Origin: JABDGV01 sp964577935
GTDB lineage: Bacteria; Chlamydiota; Chlamydiia; Chlamydiales; FEN-1388
Direction of reading: 5' to 3'
DNA: 64,000 nt
Assembly (NCBI GenBank): GCA_964577935.1
Contig: CAZOAJ010000007.1
Span: 1-64,000 of the forward strand
The position numbers and the translations under genes were made by a program. Shown here one piece after another: positions 26,901-36,725 of the stretch. Below the pieces are notes generated by a model. That model saw only the letters and a list, made by a program, of their open reading frames with translations, was not told where the DNA came from and did no database searches. The first letter of the stretch is position 1. Every line of letters starts with the position of its first letter.

Positions 26901-28133
26901 CTATTCAGGAACTATCAAGTGTTCAATTTCAGATAAACTTGGACTGTTATCAAATTCGAAATGAGCAACATTCGATTCAAAATAATTTCTGAGTTGCGAG
27001 TTTTTAAGAAGCTGCTTTAGTCCAAGAGCTACATCTTTCACGTTGCCTTTGACTATAAGACCGTTTCGTCCGTGTTCGACTTGTTCGTGTGCTGCTTTGA
27101 AGTCTGTTACAAGAATTGGTTTCCCAAGTATTTTAGCCTCAGTAAGTACGAGTCCAAAACCTTCAGATTCAGAAGTAAATCCGAAAATATCTGCCTGCTT
27201 TATGTAGGGATAGGGGTTGGAGCGTTCTCCTAGAAGAATAAAAGAGTGTTTAAGTCCAAGTTTGTTTATTAATGACTGCAGGGCTTGCTTCTCTTTTCCG
27301 TCTCCGATCACATACCATTTAAAATCGATATTTCGATCTTTTAGATATTTATGGGCTCGAATTGCTAAGTCGATTCGTTTTTCTTTCGTGAGTCTAGCAA
27401 TAGTTATAACAGTAGGAAAAGCACCTCTATCTAGTGTTTCTGATATTGGCTCCAAAGAAGCGTTTCGGATGGCTTCATTATCGATTATGTTCATCACTAA
27501 TCGAGCTTTGTTTGCAACTTTTGGGAAGAGTTTTGCAAGGTTTGATCTCGCTTGCTTTGAAACGCAGATGTAGTGATCTATTTTGTGTCGTGCTGAAATG
27601 ATTTTTTTAAAGTATTTAAATGTGGCATCAAATTTTACATCAGAATGAATCCATTGAATTCTATTTTTTGCGGAGATGGTTGGAATCCAGAGAGACGGAT
27701 CAATCCATTGGGCGTACGAGATGACAGTGTCGTATTGATTTTTTTCTGCGGTATGTAGGGGGATGATTTTAAGTGATTTTGGAAGAAGCTTCTCAAAAGC
27801 GCCGCCTCTTTTGAGGATGCATACGTCTACTTGTGTAAGAGGTATAGGCAAGTTGTTTACCATGCTGATAAAAGCTCTTTCCATTCCTCCTGCGATAAGC
27901 CATGGGACTATAAATAATACTTTTGAATTCTTTGATGTTTGATGGCTTTTTTGAAGCATCCTGACGGGCAAGCTGGGAACGGATCTCGGATTGTACGCAG
28001 ATAGTTCTTGAGATGTTGAAAAATGTGTTTGACAGTTGAAAGGGGCTAGAACGAGTAATGAGAGCGCAAGGGATGCTATTTGATTCTTGATCCGATGTGC
28101 AAGCGAGCTAAGAGCAAAAAGAGAATAGTGCAT
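26901..28133 (-). CDS. Glycosyltransferase family 4 protein with an export signal
   Basis: A 410-residue GT4 enzyme: 'VLFIVPWLIAGGMERAF' is the acceptor-side glycine-rich loop, 'TIARLTKEKRIDLAIRA' and 'VIGDGKEKQAL' are donor-domain strands, and 'DIFGFTSESEGFGLVLTEAK' holds E-x7-E. Before the catalytic domain come about 65 residues with a hydrophobic core 'IASLALSLLVLAPFNC', which could be a signal peptide or an anchor; the cysteine might be lipidated but the lipobox is poor. Like its convergent neighbour it seems to leave the cytoplasm. Substrates unknown. Confidence 0.8.
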   Translation of the reverse strand: MHYSLFALSSLAHRIKNQIASLALSLLVLAPFNCQTHFSTSQELSAYNPRSVPSLPVRMLQKSHQTSKNSKVLFIVPWLIAGGMERAFISMVNNLPIPLTQVDVCILKRGGAFEKLLPKSLKIIPLHTAEKNQYDTVISYAQWIDPSLWIPTISAKNRIQWIHSDVKFDATFKYFKKIISARHKIDHYICVSKQARSNLAKLFPKVANKARLVMNIIDNEAIRNASLEPISETLDRGAFPTVITIARLTKEKRIDLAIRAHKYLKDRNIDFKWYVIGDGKEKQALQSLINKLGLKHSFILLGERSNPYPYIKQADIFGFTSESEGFGLVLTEAKILGKPILVTDFKAAHEQVEHGRNGLIVKGNVKDVALGLKQLLKNSQLRNYFESNVAHFEFDNSPSLSEIEHLIVPE

Positions 28134-28325
28134 AAAAGTAACTTGATATATGAAATTTAATTCAAGAGAGTGGATACTATGAGGGGAGCTAGTTAATGGC
28201 CAGCTGAATTTTAATGAGTATTCTTTCCATTTGAGTAGTTTTTACTATTTCTCTAGTAGTATTTGATGCTCTCATGCGGGATTTTAAGTATTCTCTTATC
28301 GTCATTTTCGGTCTGATTCTTTTAC

Positions 28326-28355
28326 TTGAAATTTTTTCGTAACTCGCTGTATTCT
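28326..28355 (+). promoter_or_regulatory. Probable promoter of npt1
   Basis: TTGAAA (28326-28331) and TATTCT (28350-28355) are separated by 18 bases, about 60 bases before the transporter ATG. It fits a sigma-66/70-type promoter in a 283-base gap otherwise without a gene. Confidence 0.45.
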
Positions 28356-28416
28356 GGTAAGCTTCATTTTCTATTTCGCGGAAATCCGTGCAACGTGAGT
28401 GAATGTTAGAGGTATT

Positions 28417-29928
28417 ATGTCACAAGATGTGAAACGGGAGTTTGGTAAATGGCGTGCCTTTTTTTGGCCTGTCCATGCCTATGAACTTAAAAAAATTCTT
28501 CCCATGTTTTTCATGTTCTTCTTTATTTCTTTCAATTATACGATATTGAGAGATACGAAGGACGCGTTAATTGTTACTTCTGCTGGTGCAGAAGCCATTC
28601 CATTCTTGAAAGTATGGGGTGTTGTTCCTGGTGCTATTATTTTTACTCTGCTCTACGCAAAGTTGAGCAACGTGTTGAGTAAAGAAAATTTATTCTATGC
28701 ATCTCTTATTCCATTTTTGGTCTTCTTCGGTTTGTTTGCTGGAGTTATCTATCCTATTAAGGATTCTCTTCAGTTGAACACTCTCGCTGATTGGCTTGCA
28801 GCTCACCTTCCTGCAGGGATGTCCGGGCTTGTCGAATCGATCAGAAACTGGTTCTATTCGATATTTTACATTCTTGCAGAACTCTGGGGCTCTGCAGCGC
28901 TTTCCCTTCTTTTCTGGGGTTTTGCGAACGATATCACAAAGATCTCAGAAGCTAAACGTTTTTATGCTCTCTTTGGTTTGGGCGCAAACTTGGCGCTTCT
29001 TTTCTCGGGTCCAGCGATCGTGTATGTTTCTGACATTCGTGATCAGCTTCCGCCAGATGTAGATGCATGGCAAGTTTCTTTGAACTATTTGATGACCATG
29101 GTCGTGATAGCAGGCTTCGGCGCTGTTGCTCTCTACTACTGGATGAATCGAGCAGTATTAACTGATCCGCGATTCTATGATCCAACTGAGATCAAGGGCA
29201 AGAAGTCAAAGCCTAAGATGTCAATTAAAGAAAGCTTTCTGTTCTTGGGTCGATCAAAGTACATCATGTGCATTGCTCTTCTCGTTATTGCGTATGGTAT
29301 CTCCATTAACCTCGTTGAAGTTACATGGAAAAACCAGCTGAAATTGCAATATCCAAATCCAAATGATTACAGCAAGTTCATGGGATACTTCTCAACTGTA
29401 ACTGGCGCTGTAACAATTTTGATGATGCTTTTTGTTGGCGGAAATGCTCTTCGAAAAGGCTGGGGTTTTGCTGCGATGATCACTCCTGTTGTTCTTTTGG
29501 TAACAGGAACTGCTTTCTTTGCATTCGTTCTCTTCCGTGGATCGCTTTCAGATATGATTGCGGCTATGGGGACAACTCCTCTCTTCTTGGCTGTTATATT
29601 CGGTGCAGCTCAGAACATTATGAGTAAATCTGCTAAGTACTCTCTCTTTGATCCGACCAAGGAAATGGCATACATTCCTCTTGATCCAGAATCAAAAGTT
29701 AAGGGTAAGGCAGCTATCGATGTTATCGGTGCACGTCTTGGTAAATCTGGTGGATCATTCGTTCAGCAAGCTTTGCTTGTTATGTTCGGATCGATCTCGG
29801 CAATTACCCCATATGTTGCAATCATCTTGTTTGTAATTATTGGTGTTTGGATTGTTGCTGTACGTTCTTTGAACCGACAGTTTACGCAGCTTACTCAAGA
29901 AAAAGCAGAAGTTAAGGCTTCAGCTTAA
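28417..29928 (+). CDS. npt1: ADP/ATP translocase (Npt1-like)
   Basis: An about 504-residue, multi-span energy-parasitism carrier that exchanges host ATP for bacterial ADP. 'WPVHAYELKKILPMFFMFF', 'ISFNYTILRDTKDALIVTS', 'FWGFANDITKISEAKRFYAL', 'GISINLVEVTWKNQLKLQYP' and 'FDPTKEMAYIPLDPESKVKG' are very close to chlamydial Npt1, clearly closer than the two copies at 10-13 kb. The frame begins at a GTG (28399), but AGAGG stands directly before the ATG at 28417. It is monocistronic, followed by two terminator hairpins, and its codon use (fewer rare codons than neighbours) suggests strong expression. Confidence 0.93.
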   Translation: MSQDVKREFGKWRAFFWPVHAYELKKILPMFFMFFFISFNYTILRDTKDALIVTSAGAEAIPFLKVWGVVPGAIIFTLLYAKLSNVLSKENLFYASLIPFLVFFGLFAGVIYPIKDSLQLNTLADWLAAHLPAGMSGLVESIRNWFYSIFYILAELWGSAALSLLFWGFANDITKISEAKRFYALFGLGANLALLFSGPAIVYVSDIRDQLPPDVDAWQVSLNYLMTMVVIAGFGAVALYYWMNRAVLTDPRFYDPTEIKGKKSKPKMSIKESFLFLGRSKYIMCIALLVIAYGISINLVEVTWKNQLKLQYPNPNDYSKFMGYFSTVTGAVTILMMLFVGGNALRKGWGFAAMITPVVLLVTGTAFFAFVLFRGSLSDMIAAMGTTPLFLAVIFGAAQNIMSKSAKYSLFDPTKEMAYIPLDPESKVKGKAAIDVIGARLGKSGGSFVQQALLVMFGSISAITPYVAIILFVIIGVWIVAVRSLNRQFTQLTQEKAEVKASA

Positions 29929-29982
29929 CAAAAATAAATGGCCAAAAAAGTTTAATAAATTTTTGAAGCTAAATATTTTTTG

Positions 29983-30010
29983 ACAACAAGCCAAGGTCTT
30001 GGCTTGTTGT
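29983..30010 (+). terminator. First hairpin behind npt1
   Basis: ACAACAAGCCAAG, GT, CTTGGCTTGTTGT: a perfect 13-base inverted repeat, 55 bases after the stop codon, without a following T-run. Confidence 0.6.
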
Positions 30011-30015
30011 GGTAC

Positions 30016-30058
30016 AAAACCTAGCTTGGAGAAAAAATCTCTAAGCTAGGTTTTTTTT
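30016..30058 (+). terminator. Rho-independent terminator of npt1
   Basis: AAAACCTAGCTT and AAGCTAGGTTTT pair as a 12-bp stem, extended inside by GAGA/TCTC, and run into eight T residues. A textbook intrinsic terminator placed just after another hairpin. Confidence 0.9.
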
Positions 30059-30435
30059 GTTTGTTTAATCTCAAGAAGGCATCTTACAACGATTATAGAC
30101 AAGATCTTTTGACAGTGTCGATTGACAATCTTGTATGTAGGATGAGCATTCAAAAAAATCAAATCCAATCAAGCCACTCACTTCTTGTCAGAATGAGTCC
30201 TACTTTGCTAGGCTGTTCCGGTCGCATAGGCTAATGAAATGAGGAGGTCCTCGTTCATTATAGAAACTATAGTCGCGACTAAATGTGTTGAAAATGAGAT
30301 AAGAATGTTTTTTAAGGTCTTTGGGTGGGAGATTTTGTTGCGAAGTCTCTTCCGTCAAAGCTTTTTAAGGCCTTTTTAAGGTTCTCAATATTTTTCAGCT
30401 CATCAACTCATACAACCCTAAAAAGTTGAGATCGA

Positions 30436-33400
30436 ATGGAAAAGCAAAAGCGCTGGCAGTTATTCGTCATTATTGGCGTCTTGCTCCTTACTCTCTACAA
30501 TATACTTCCTACAGTTATTTTCTATAGCAAGCCGCTTTCACAACCTCTTACACAAAAGCAAGCGATTGAAACAGCAGAGCAGATTGCAACGCGTGTCAAT
30601 CAGCTTGAGGAAGATGCTGTTGCATGGGTTAAGGCACTTTGCAAAAACATTAACCTAGAGCCCCAATCTATAACAATAGACCCTAAGGATCCTCAGGTCG
30701 TTATCACGGTCTTTAAAAAGCCTGAAGACGCTCGCTTCTTTAGAGGTGTGTTGCCAAGAGCTGGAGCAATGGTTCCATTTGGTCCAAGTCAATTGTCTCT
30801 GTTTGAAAGTCGAGACGATAGTCATGTTGAGGGCTCTACAACTGTCCATGTCTTGCGACATCTAGGCGTGCATTTGAACACGGATGATCTCAAGAGTGTT
30901 TTTCAATTTCATCAGAAGCAAGAAAATGGCCTCATAACGCCTGAGTATGCAGCTCTTGTAATGCCGCGATTTGCCGAGATTGTTGATGCGACTTGTGGCG
31001 ATTCCTACCTATCTTCAGCTGTATCTCAAGCTATTCAGTCTAAAAATGCTGATGCTATTCAGTTTCTAGCGGAAGAGATTATTCGTACAGATGATATCTT
31101 TGAAGCCGGAAGTCAAATTCGACAACGCACTTTTAAATCGCTCAGTCAGTCACAAGAAATTCAAAAAGAAGCAGGAAATCTTGCTCAGAAACTGATCGCT
31201 CTCTTTTCTGACCGTCTGAGAAGTTTAGATAGCGAAATCAAAGCTATTTCCTCTAAAGGCGATGATGCGACAGATCTTCAAAAATCAGAGCTCGCGCAGC
31301 TTTTAGTTGCAAAAACCATGTTGCATCGTGCAGAGGCGATAGTTCAGAAAGAAGAATCTGTTATTAATTCGAATATTAAGCCATGGACCTTTGCATCGGC
31401 ACTTGCTTGGGCTTCAAAGCAGCGAAGTCAGAATCCGTCAAGTACTGCTCTTTGGAACTTGGTAGTAGGTGATAGAGATCCATTCATTTCGGAAGTTGTT
31501 CTTGATTGGGGCAACGATGTCATATCGCTTAGACTTCATCCAGAAGTTTTATCTATCATGCAATCTCAGTCGAAAAATGAGGTTGAGGCAAGAAAGAAAG
31601 AAGAAACCTCAAGAAGGCTTTCTCTTGAAGTTGCACGCATTTGTCGCCTCAGCGGTGAAGACATTAAGAATGACGGAGTTTCTTTCAGGGTTTCTCTTAG
31701 CAAACTCTCTGGTTCCACAAGTTTTATTACACTTGATCTTCAGGCTATTGGGACGACAATGGCTCAGCAGGTGGCTCATCAGATTTCAAATGATTGGAAT
31801 ACGCAATCTCCCGACTTGTCAAAAGACACTTTAAAAATCTTTGATTCGAAAGGGTATCAGAACGCCTCGATCGAAGAGAGAAGGCTTTCGCTCGTTGTCT
31901 TTGTTCCTGATGCGCAGTTTGCAAGCCAGAATGGAATGAAAACAACGTCTTTATATGTTGTTGGCAAAGGATTTAAACAGCTCTTGGACGGGAAAGAAGA
32001 AAGAGCTATTAAAGACATTCAAAATTTAGCAGAGATGTTGCAAGCTCGAGGGTTTGTAGCATATCTTGGAGATACCCTGACCGTTACAGATAATTTCAAC
32101 GGAGATGTTATCTTTGAGCTAGATGGATATGCTAGCCCTTTACTTCAAGCTACCCGTGAGCAGTTTGTTACCTATTCAGGCGTTCCTTATGCGATTCTTG
32201 AATGTACCGATTACGAGCAAAGATTGCTTTCTCAAAATCGAATTGATAATGCAATTCAAGAGGATCTTGTTCGCTGGAAAGAGGCTTGGCAGTCAGCTCA
32301 AGTGGATGTAACTCCTGGTGCTAAATTTTACGTGCCGAAGCCCACCTCAAGTGCATTTATTTCTAATATAAAACGTGCAGCACGTCTCTATGTCCGTGGA
32401 GATGATAGCAAAGTTTTGAGATGGGGTCTTGATCTCTCTGGTGGTAAAACTGTAAAACTTGGTCTTGTTGATCAAAATGGTCGGCAAGTCACAAAAACAG
32501 CCGAATTACAGCAAGCAGCTTCTGAACTATATACCCGCTTGAATAAAATGGGTGTGTCAGAACGAATTGTTCGAATTGAAAATGATAATATTTCAATCGA
32601 CTTTCCAGGTGTACAAGGTGTATCAGCTCAAGAATTACTTCAAGCTTCTGCCATGTTTTTCCACATGGAAAATGAACAGTTTGGGCCGCGCAATCAAGCT
32701 CTTGCAAAAGATGTGAATGATTTTCTTCAAGAGGTATGGAGCGAGGCTGTTGTTTCGTCTAGGAAAGATATCGAAAGTATCAACGAAATCGCGTATCAGA
32801 AACTCGAGCGAGCCCGTTCTCAAAAGGGAGCGTCTCTTGTTGGCAACGCTGCTTCAAGACTTATCGATCAAGGGCTGATTTTAAAAAATCCTCAAAATGA
32901 AATATCAACTGTTGATTTTGATGATAGAATATCGCAGGTAGCTCGATATCGGGGAGATGATCCAGCTGAATGGCATGGATTAACGCATCCTCTGCTCTTT
33001 GTCTTTAAGAATTTTGCTTTGGAAGGATCGTCATTAGACAATGTTCATGCATCCTACGATACAATCAAAGGAAATATCTTAGTTTTTAATGTCAAAAGTT
33101 CTTCCACTACGGGCCGCGCTGAAAGTCCTCGTGATGAATTTTACCAGTGGACCTCTCAATTCGCTGAAGATAAGATTATCGGCACAGCTCGTGAAGCCTA
33201 TACCCAAGGTCAAGGCTGGAGAATGGCTGTTATCTTAAATGGTGAAGTCATTTCAGATCCTTCTCTATCCACTCCGCTACGTGATGGTGGAATGATTAGC
33301 GGTAGCTTTTCGCAGAGCGAAGTGCATCGTTTGGCAACAGATCTTAGGGCTGGTTCGTTGAGCTTTACTCCAAAGATCTTGCTTGAACAAAACGTAAGTC

Positions 33401-34920
33401 CTGAGCTTGGCAAATCCGAAAGGATTGCCGGAATTAGCGCTTCACTTCTTGGCGTTATTGCGGTTGTCGCTTTGATGGTCACCTACTATCATTTTGCGGG
33501 AGTTGTTGCATCAATTGCGGTGATTTTCAATATCATTATAGTTTGGGCTGTAATGCAGAATATTGGAGCTGCGATCACTTTGCCAGTACTAGCGGGCCTT
33601 GTTTTGACTGTTGGTATGGCTGTCGATGCAAACGTTCTCGTTTTTGAAAGAATCCGTGAAGAATATCTTCTTACAAAGAGGATAGCTTCAGCTATTTCAA
33701 TAGGGTATAAAAAAGCATTTTCAGCAATTGTAGATTCAAACGTTACAACTATACTTGCTGCCTTAATCTTGATTCAATTTGATTCAGGACCTATTAAGGG
33801 CTTTGCTTTGGCGTTGATCATCGGTATTATTTCATCGATGTTTACGTCGCTTTTTGTCACGAAGTACTATTTTGCAGGCTGGGTTCAAAATCCAGCGAAC
33901 ACCGAACTGAAAATGTCAAAATGGATTCCAGATACCTCTTTTGATTTTCTTAAGTTCAAGAAGCTTGCACTTGTCATCACTGTAGTGATTGCGGCTCTCG
34001 GGATAGCTTCAACGGCTATTTCATGGAGATCTCTTTTGGGGATGGACTTTACCGGTGGCTATTGTTTAACAGTAGAAGTAGAGCCTTCCAAAGACTCTGT
34101 GTCGCCTCGAGTTGCAGCACAAAACGCTTTGCTTGCATCAGGGTTAGACGCTCGTGAGTTTCAAGTTCGCGAGTTAGGACGGCCTGATTTGCTGAGATTT
34201 CAATTAAGCCTTTCCCTAGAGCAGCCAGGGCAGCCTTTTTATCAAATGCCAGAGGCATTGAACGGAACATTTGCCTATGAATATCAATCTAATCCAAGAA
34301 TTGATTGGCTTGTTTCAGCTCTAGAGGGACATGATGTAAAAATTCGTCCGAGCTCAAAGCCAGAACTGCTTCAGTACTGGACAACTATGAGTGGTCAATT
34401 TTCATCTGCAATGAGAAATAACGCAATTATTGCGTTAACATTGTCCCTAATCGGTGTTTTAGTCTATATCGCTGTACGGTTCGAATGGAGCTATGCTGTT
34501 TCGTCCGTTGCGGCGCTAGCACATAACTTGCTTATGACGCTTTCGATTATGGCAATTGCCAATATCATCGGAGCTCCGCTTCAATTGAACCTAGAAGTGG
34601 TTGGTGCTTTGATGACAATCATCGGGTACTCCCTCAATGATACGATAATTGTATTTGATCGAGTCCGTGAGGATGCACAACTCTTTAGAAAGAAGCGTTT
34701 TGCAGATATCGTAAACTTTGCGTTGAATAAAACCTTGTCGCGAACAGCTATGACTTCGGGGACAACGCTTGCTGTTTTGATCTGCTTAGTTCTTTTTGGA
34801 GGAAGCTCGATCTTTGCTTTTTCATTCGTGATGTTGACAGGGGTATTTGTTGGTACTTTGTCAACGATGTTCATTGCATCACCTCTTCTCGTTGCTTTGC
34901 ATGAGAAAGGTGAGGATTAG
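30436..34920 (+). CDS. secDF: Fused protein-export subunit SecD-SecF
   Basis: A 1494-residue inner-membrane protein that pulls exported proteins across using the proton gradient. The N-terminal membrane helix ('VIIGVLLLTLYNILPTVIF') is followed by a very large periplasmic part, the SecD motif 'LRWGLDLSGGKTVKLGL', the SecD membrane domain with 'LTVGMAVDANVLVFERIREE', a linker, and SecF with 'WRSLLGMDFTGGYCL' and 'IIGYSLNDTIIVFDRVRED'. The aspartates of both D-N-V/D-T-I-I motifs are present. Separate SecD and SecF total about 940 residues in E. coli; the excess lies in the first 600 residues, as in chlamydial SecDF. recJ follows after two bases. Confidence 0.96.
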   Translation: MEKQKRWQLFVIIGVLLLTLYNILPTVIFYSKPLSQPLTQKQAIETAEQIATRVNQLEEDAVAWVKALCKNINLEPQSITIDPKDPQVVITVFKKPEDARFFRGVLPRAGAMVPFGPSQLSLFESRDDSHVEGSTTVHVLRHLGVHLNTDDLKSVFQFHQKQENGLITPEYAALVMPRFAEIVDATCGDSYLSSAVSQAIQSKNADAIQFLAEEIIRTDDIFEAGSQIRQRTFKSLSQSQEIQKEAGNLAQKLIALFSDRLRSLDSEIKAISSKGDDATDLQKSELAQLLVAKTMLHRAEAIVQKEESVINSNIKPWTFASALAWASKQRSQNPSSTALWNLVVGDRDPFISEVVLDWGNDVISLRLHPEVLSIMQSQSKNEVEARKKEETSRRLSLEVARICRLSGEDIKNDGVSFRVSLSKLSGSTSFITLDLQAIGTTMAQQVAHQISNDWNTQSPDLSKDTLKIFDSKGYQNASIEERRLSLVVFVPDAQFASQNGMKTTSLYVVGKGFKQLLDGKEERAIKDIQNLAEMLQARGFVAYLGDTLTVTDNFNGDVIFELDGYASPLLQATREQFVTYSGVPYAILECTDYEQRLLSQNRIDNAIQEDLVRWKEAWQSAQVDVTPGAKFYVPKPTSSAFISNIKRAARLYVRGDDSKVLRWGLDLSGGKTVKLGLVDQNGRQVTKTAELQQAASELYTRLNKMGVSERIVRIENDNISIDFPGVQGVSAQELLQASAMFFHMENEQFGPRNQALAKDVNDFLQEVWSEAVVSSRKDIESINEIAYQKLERARSQKGASLVGNAASRLIDQGLILKNPQNEISTVDFDDRISQVARYRGDDPAEWHGLTHPLLFVFKNFALEGSSLDNVHASYDTIKGNILVFNVKSSSTTGRAESPRDEFYQWTSQFAEDKIIGTAREAYTQGQGWRMAVILNGEVISDPSLSTPLRDGGMISGSFSQSEVHRLATDLRAGSLSFTPKILLEQNVSPELGKSERIAGISASLLGVIAVVALMVTYYHFAGVVASIAVIFNIIIVWAVMQNIGAAITLPVLAGLVLTVGMAVDANVLVFERIREEYLLTKRIASAISIGYKKAFSAIVDSNVTTILAALILIQFDSGPIKGFALALIIGIISSMFTSLFVTKYYFAGWVQNPANTELKMSKWIPDTSFDFLKFKKLALVITVVIAALGIASTAISWRSLLGMDFTGGYCLTVEVEPSKDSVSPRVAAQNALLASGLDAREFQVRELGRPDLLRFQLSLSLEQPGQPFYQMPEALNGTFAYEYQSNPRIDWLVSALEGHDVKIRPSSKPELLQYWTTMSGQFSSAMRNNAIIALTLSLIGVLVYIAVRFEWSYAVSSVAALAHNLLMTLSIMAIANIIGAPLQLNLEVVGALMTIIGYSLNDTIIVFDRVREDAQLFRKKRFADIVNFALNKTLSRTAMTSGTTLAVLICLVLFGGSSIFAFSFVMLTGVFVGTLSTMFIASPLLVALHEKGED

Positions 34921-34922
34921 TA

Positions 34923-36710
34923 ATGAATTTTGAGACAAGAGGTGGCTTTGAGGCCGAAGAACGTATCAGTCCTAAAGGACGATTAGAGTCTGCATTAGAG
35001 TCACCTACTTTAGTCTGGGTCTACCCAAAAGTAGATCCAGCTATAGTTGATAAAATCGAATCTGAATTTCACCTCCCCCCGATTTTGGCCAAGATATTGG
35101 CCAATCGGGGAATTGTATCATCAGAACAGTTACATCGACATCTCTACGGAAAATTACCTGACCTATACGACCCTTTTCTCTTTAAAGAGATGCCTCAAGC
35201 CGTCGAACGTATTCGTAAAGCCATACGAGATCAAGAGACTATCCTTATTTATGGGGATAATGATGTTGACGGAATGACGGGGACAGCTCTGCTAGCCGAG
35301 TTTTTAGGTTTTATAGGTGCTAAGGTTATTCCATATGTTTCGAATCGATCTGCACTTCTCAGACAAAGCATGATATTAGATGCGCTAGAATATGCGCTTC
35401 GAAATCACTGTACGCTCTTAATTACTGTCGATTGTGGGATTACAGCAGCAGAACAGATTGAAGAGGTTATTCGGCACAAGATTGATGTGATCGTAACCGA
35501 TCATCATGAGCCAACGGATAAAATACCTCTTTGTATCGCGACTTTAAATCCAAAGCTTGTAACAAGTGAATACCCTAATCGCGATTTGACGGGAGTGGGA
35601 GTTGCATTTAAACTTGCTCATGCTCTGACAGAATATTTAGAGGATGAAGGCGATCTTTCTCCAAAAAAAGTTGACCTTAAGCGCTATCTTGACCTTGTCG
35701 CAATTGGAACAGTTTCTGATATGGGCGTCTTGACGGGGGAAAACAGAATTTTAGTAAGCTATGGTCTTCAGCAGTTAAGAAAGAATAAACGAATAGGCCT
35801 ATCAAAGATTTTATCTATCTGTGAAGCAGATCCTGCCCTCACAACGACAACGACTATTGCTTCAAAAATTGCTCCTAGGCTGAATAGTTTAGGAAGAATT
35901 GCGGAACCAGAGCATGGAGTGAAGCTTCTTCTGACTCGCAATAGCTTGACAGCAGAAAAGATGGCTATTGAGCTTAATCTCTATAATATCGAGCGCCAAA
36001 AAATCGAAAGAATGATGTCAAAGGATATTGCTCGCATTCTCGAAGAGCAGCCATCGATATTGAAGAATAAAGCTATTGTTATCTCATCTAGAAAATGGCA
36101 TCCGGGAATTATTGCGATTCTCTCTATGCGTTTGGCAAAGCTTTACAACCGCCCAACAGTGGTCATTGCGTTGGAAGGGCAAGTTGGTAAAGGTTCGATC
36201 CGATCAATTCCTGAATTTCCTGTTCTTGGAGTACTTAAGCAGGTTTCTTCTCTCCTCCTTAATTTTGGAGGACACGATGTTGCTGCAGGTCTTACTATCC
36301 GCGAACAACATGTAGAAGAGTTTACAAGGCAATTTATTGAGATAGCAAATAATCAGCTTTCTGACCACAACATTGCCCATAAACTTGAGCTCGACGGGCA
36401 ACTCTCGTTTAATGAGATAGATCATGATTTGATGGATTCTTTGAAGCTTTTAGAGCCGTATGGCCATGGGAATCCTGCCCCGACCCTCTATACTGAAGCA
36501 GTTCAAATTCAAGAGCCTAAGATTGTTGGCAGACATCACTTAAAACTTTTCTTAGAACAGAACGGACGCATGCTTGAAGGTATTATGATTGGTCAAGGTC
36601 ATAGAGCTCATCAATTGCAAGGTTCTCCGAAGAACTTGAAGCTTGCATTTACTCCTCAGACAAGCGGTTCGAGTATACAGCTCAACATCCGTGATTTTCA
36701 GATTATTTAG
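34923..36710 (+). CDS. recJ: Single-strand DNA exonuclease RecJ
   Basis: A 5'-3' exonuclease of the DHH superfamily used in repair and recombination. Motifs in order: 'ILIYGDNDVDGMTG' (metal aspartates kept; most relatives have tyrosine or phenylalanine where N stands), 'LLITVDCGITA', 'VIVTDHHEP' (DHH), 'DLVAIGTVSDM', then the DHHA1 part 'KWHPGIIAILSMRLAKLYNRP' and 'FGGHDVAAGLTI', and an OB fold at the end. 595 residues is usual. It begins two bases after the secDF stop, so the two are co-translated, the same pairing as in Chlamydia. Confidence 0.95.
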   Translation: MNFETRGGFEAEERISPKGRLESALESPTLVWVYPKVDPAIVDKIESEFHLPPILAKILANRGIVSSEQLHRHLYGKLPDLYDPFLFKEMPQAVERIRKAIRDQETILIYGDNDVDGMTGTALLAEFLGFIGAKVIPYVSNRSALLRQSMILDALEYALRNHCTLLITVDCGITAAEQIEEVIRHKIDVIVTDHHEPTDKIPLCIATLNPKLVTSEYPNRDLTGVGVAFKLAHALTEYLEDEGDLSPKKVDLKRYLDLVAIGTVSDMGVLTGENRILVSYGLQQLRKNKRIGLSKILSICEADPALTTTTTIASKIAPRLNSLGRIAEPEHGVKLLLTRNSLTAEKMAIELNLYNIERQKIERMMSKDIARILEEQPSILKNKAIVISSRKWHPGIIAILSMRLAKLYNRPTVVIALEGQVGKGSIRSIPEFPVLGVLKQVSSLLLNFGGHDVAAGLTIREQHVEEFTRQFIEIANNQLSDHNIAHKLELDGQLSFNEIDHDLMDSLKLLEPYGHGNPAPTLYTEAVQIQEPKIVGRHHLKLFLEQNGRMLEGIMIGQGHRAHQLQGSPKNLKLAFTPQTSGSSIQLNIRDFQII

Positions 36711-36725
36711 TGGAATGTGTCTTGA

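Larger units (their letters stand above)
29929..30435. other. Long intergenic region before secDF
   Basis: After two strong hairpins that end npt1, about 370 bases remain without a supported gene. An imperfect hairpin (GAGGA-gg-TCCTC flanked by AATGAA/TTCATT, 30233-30258) is visible. The stretch could hold a small RNA or a structured leader for secDF. I recognise no known riboswitch. Confidence 0.5.
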
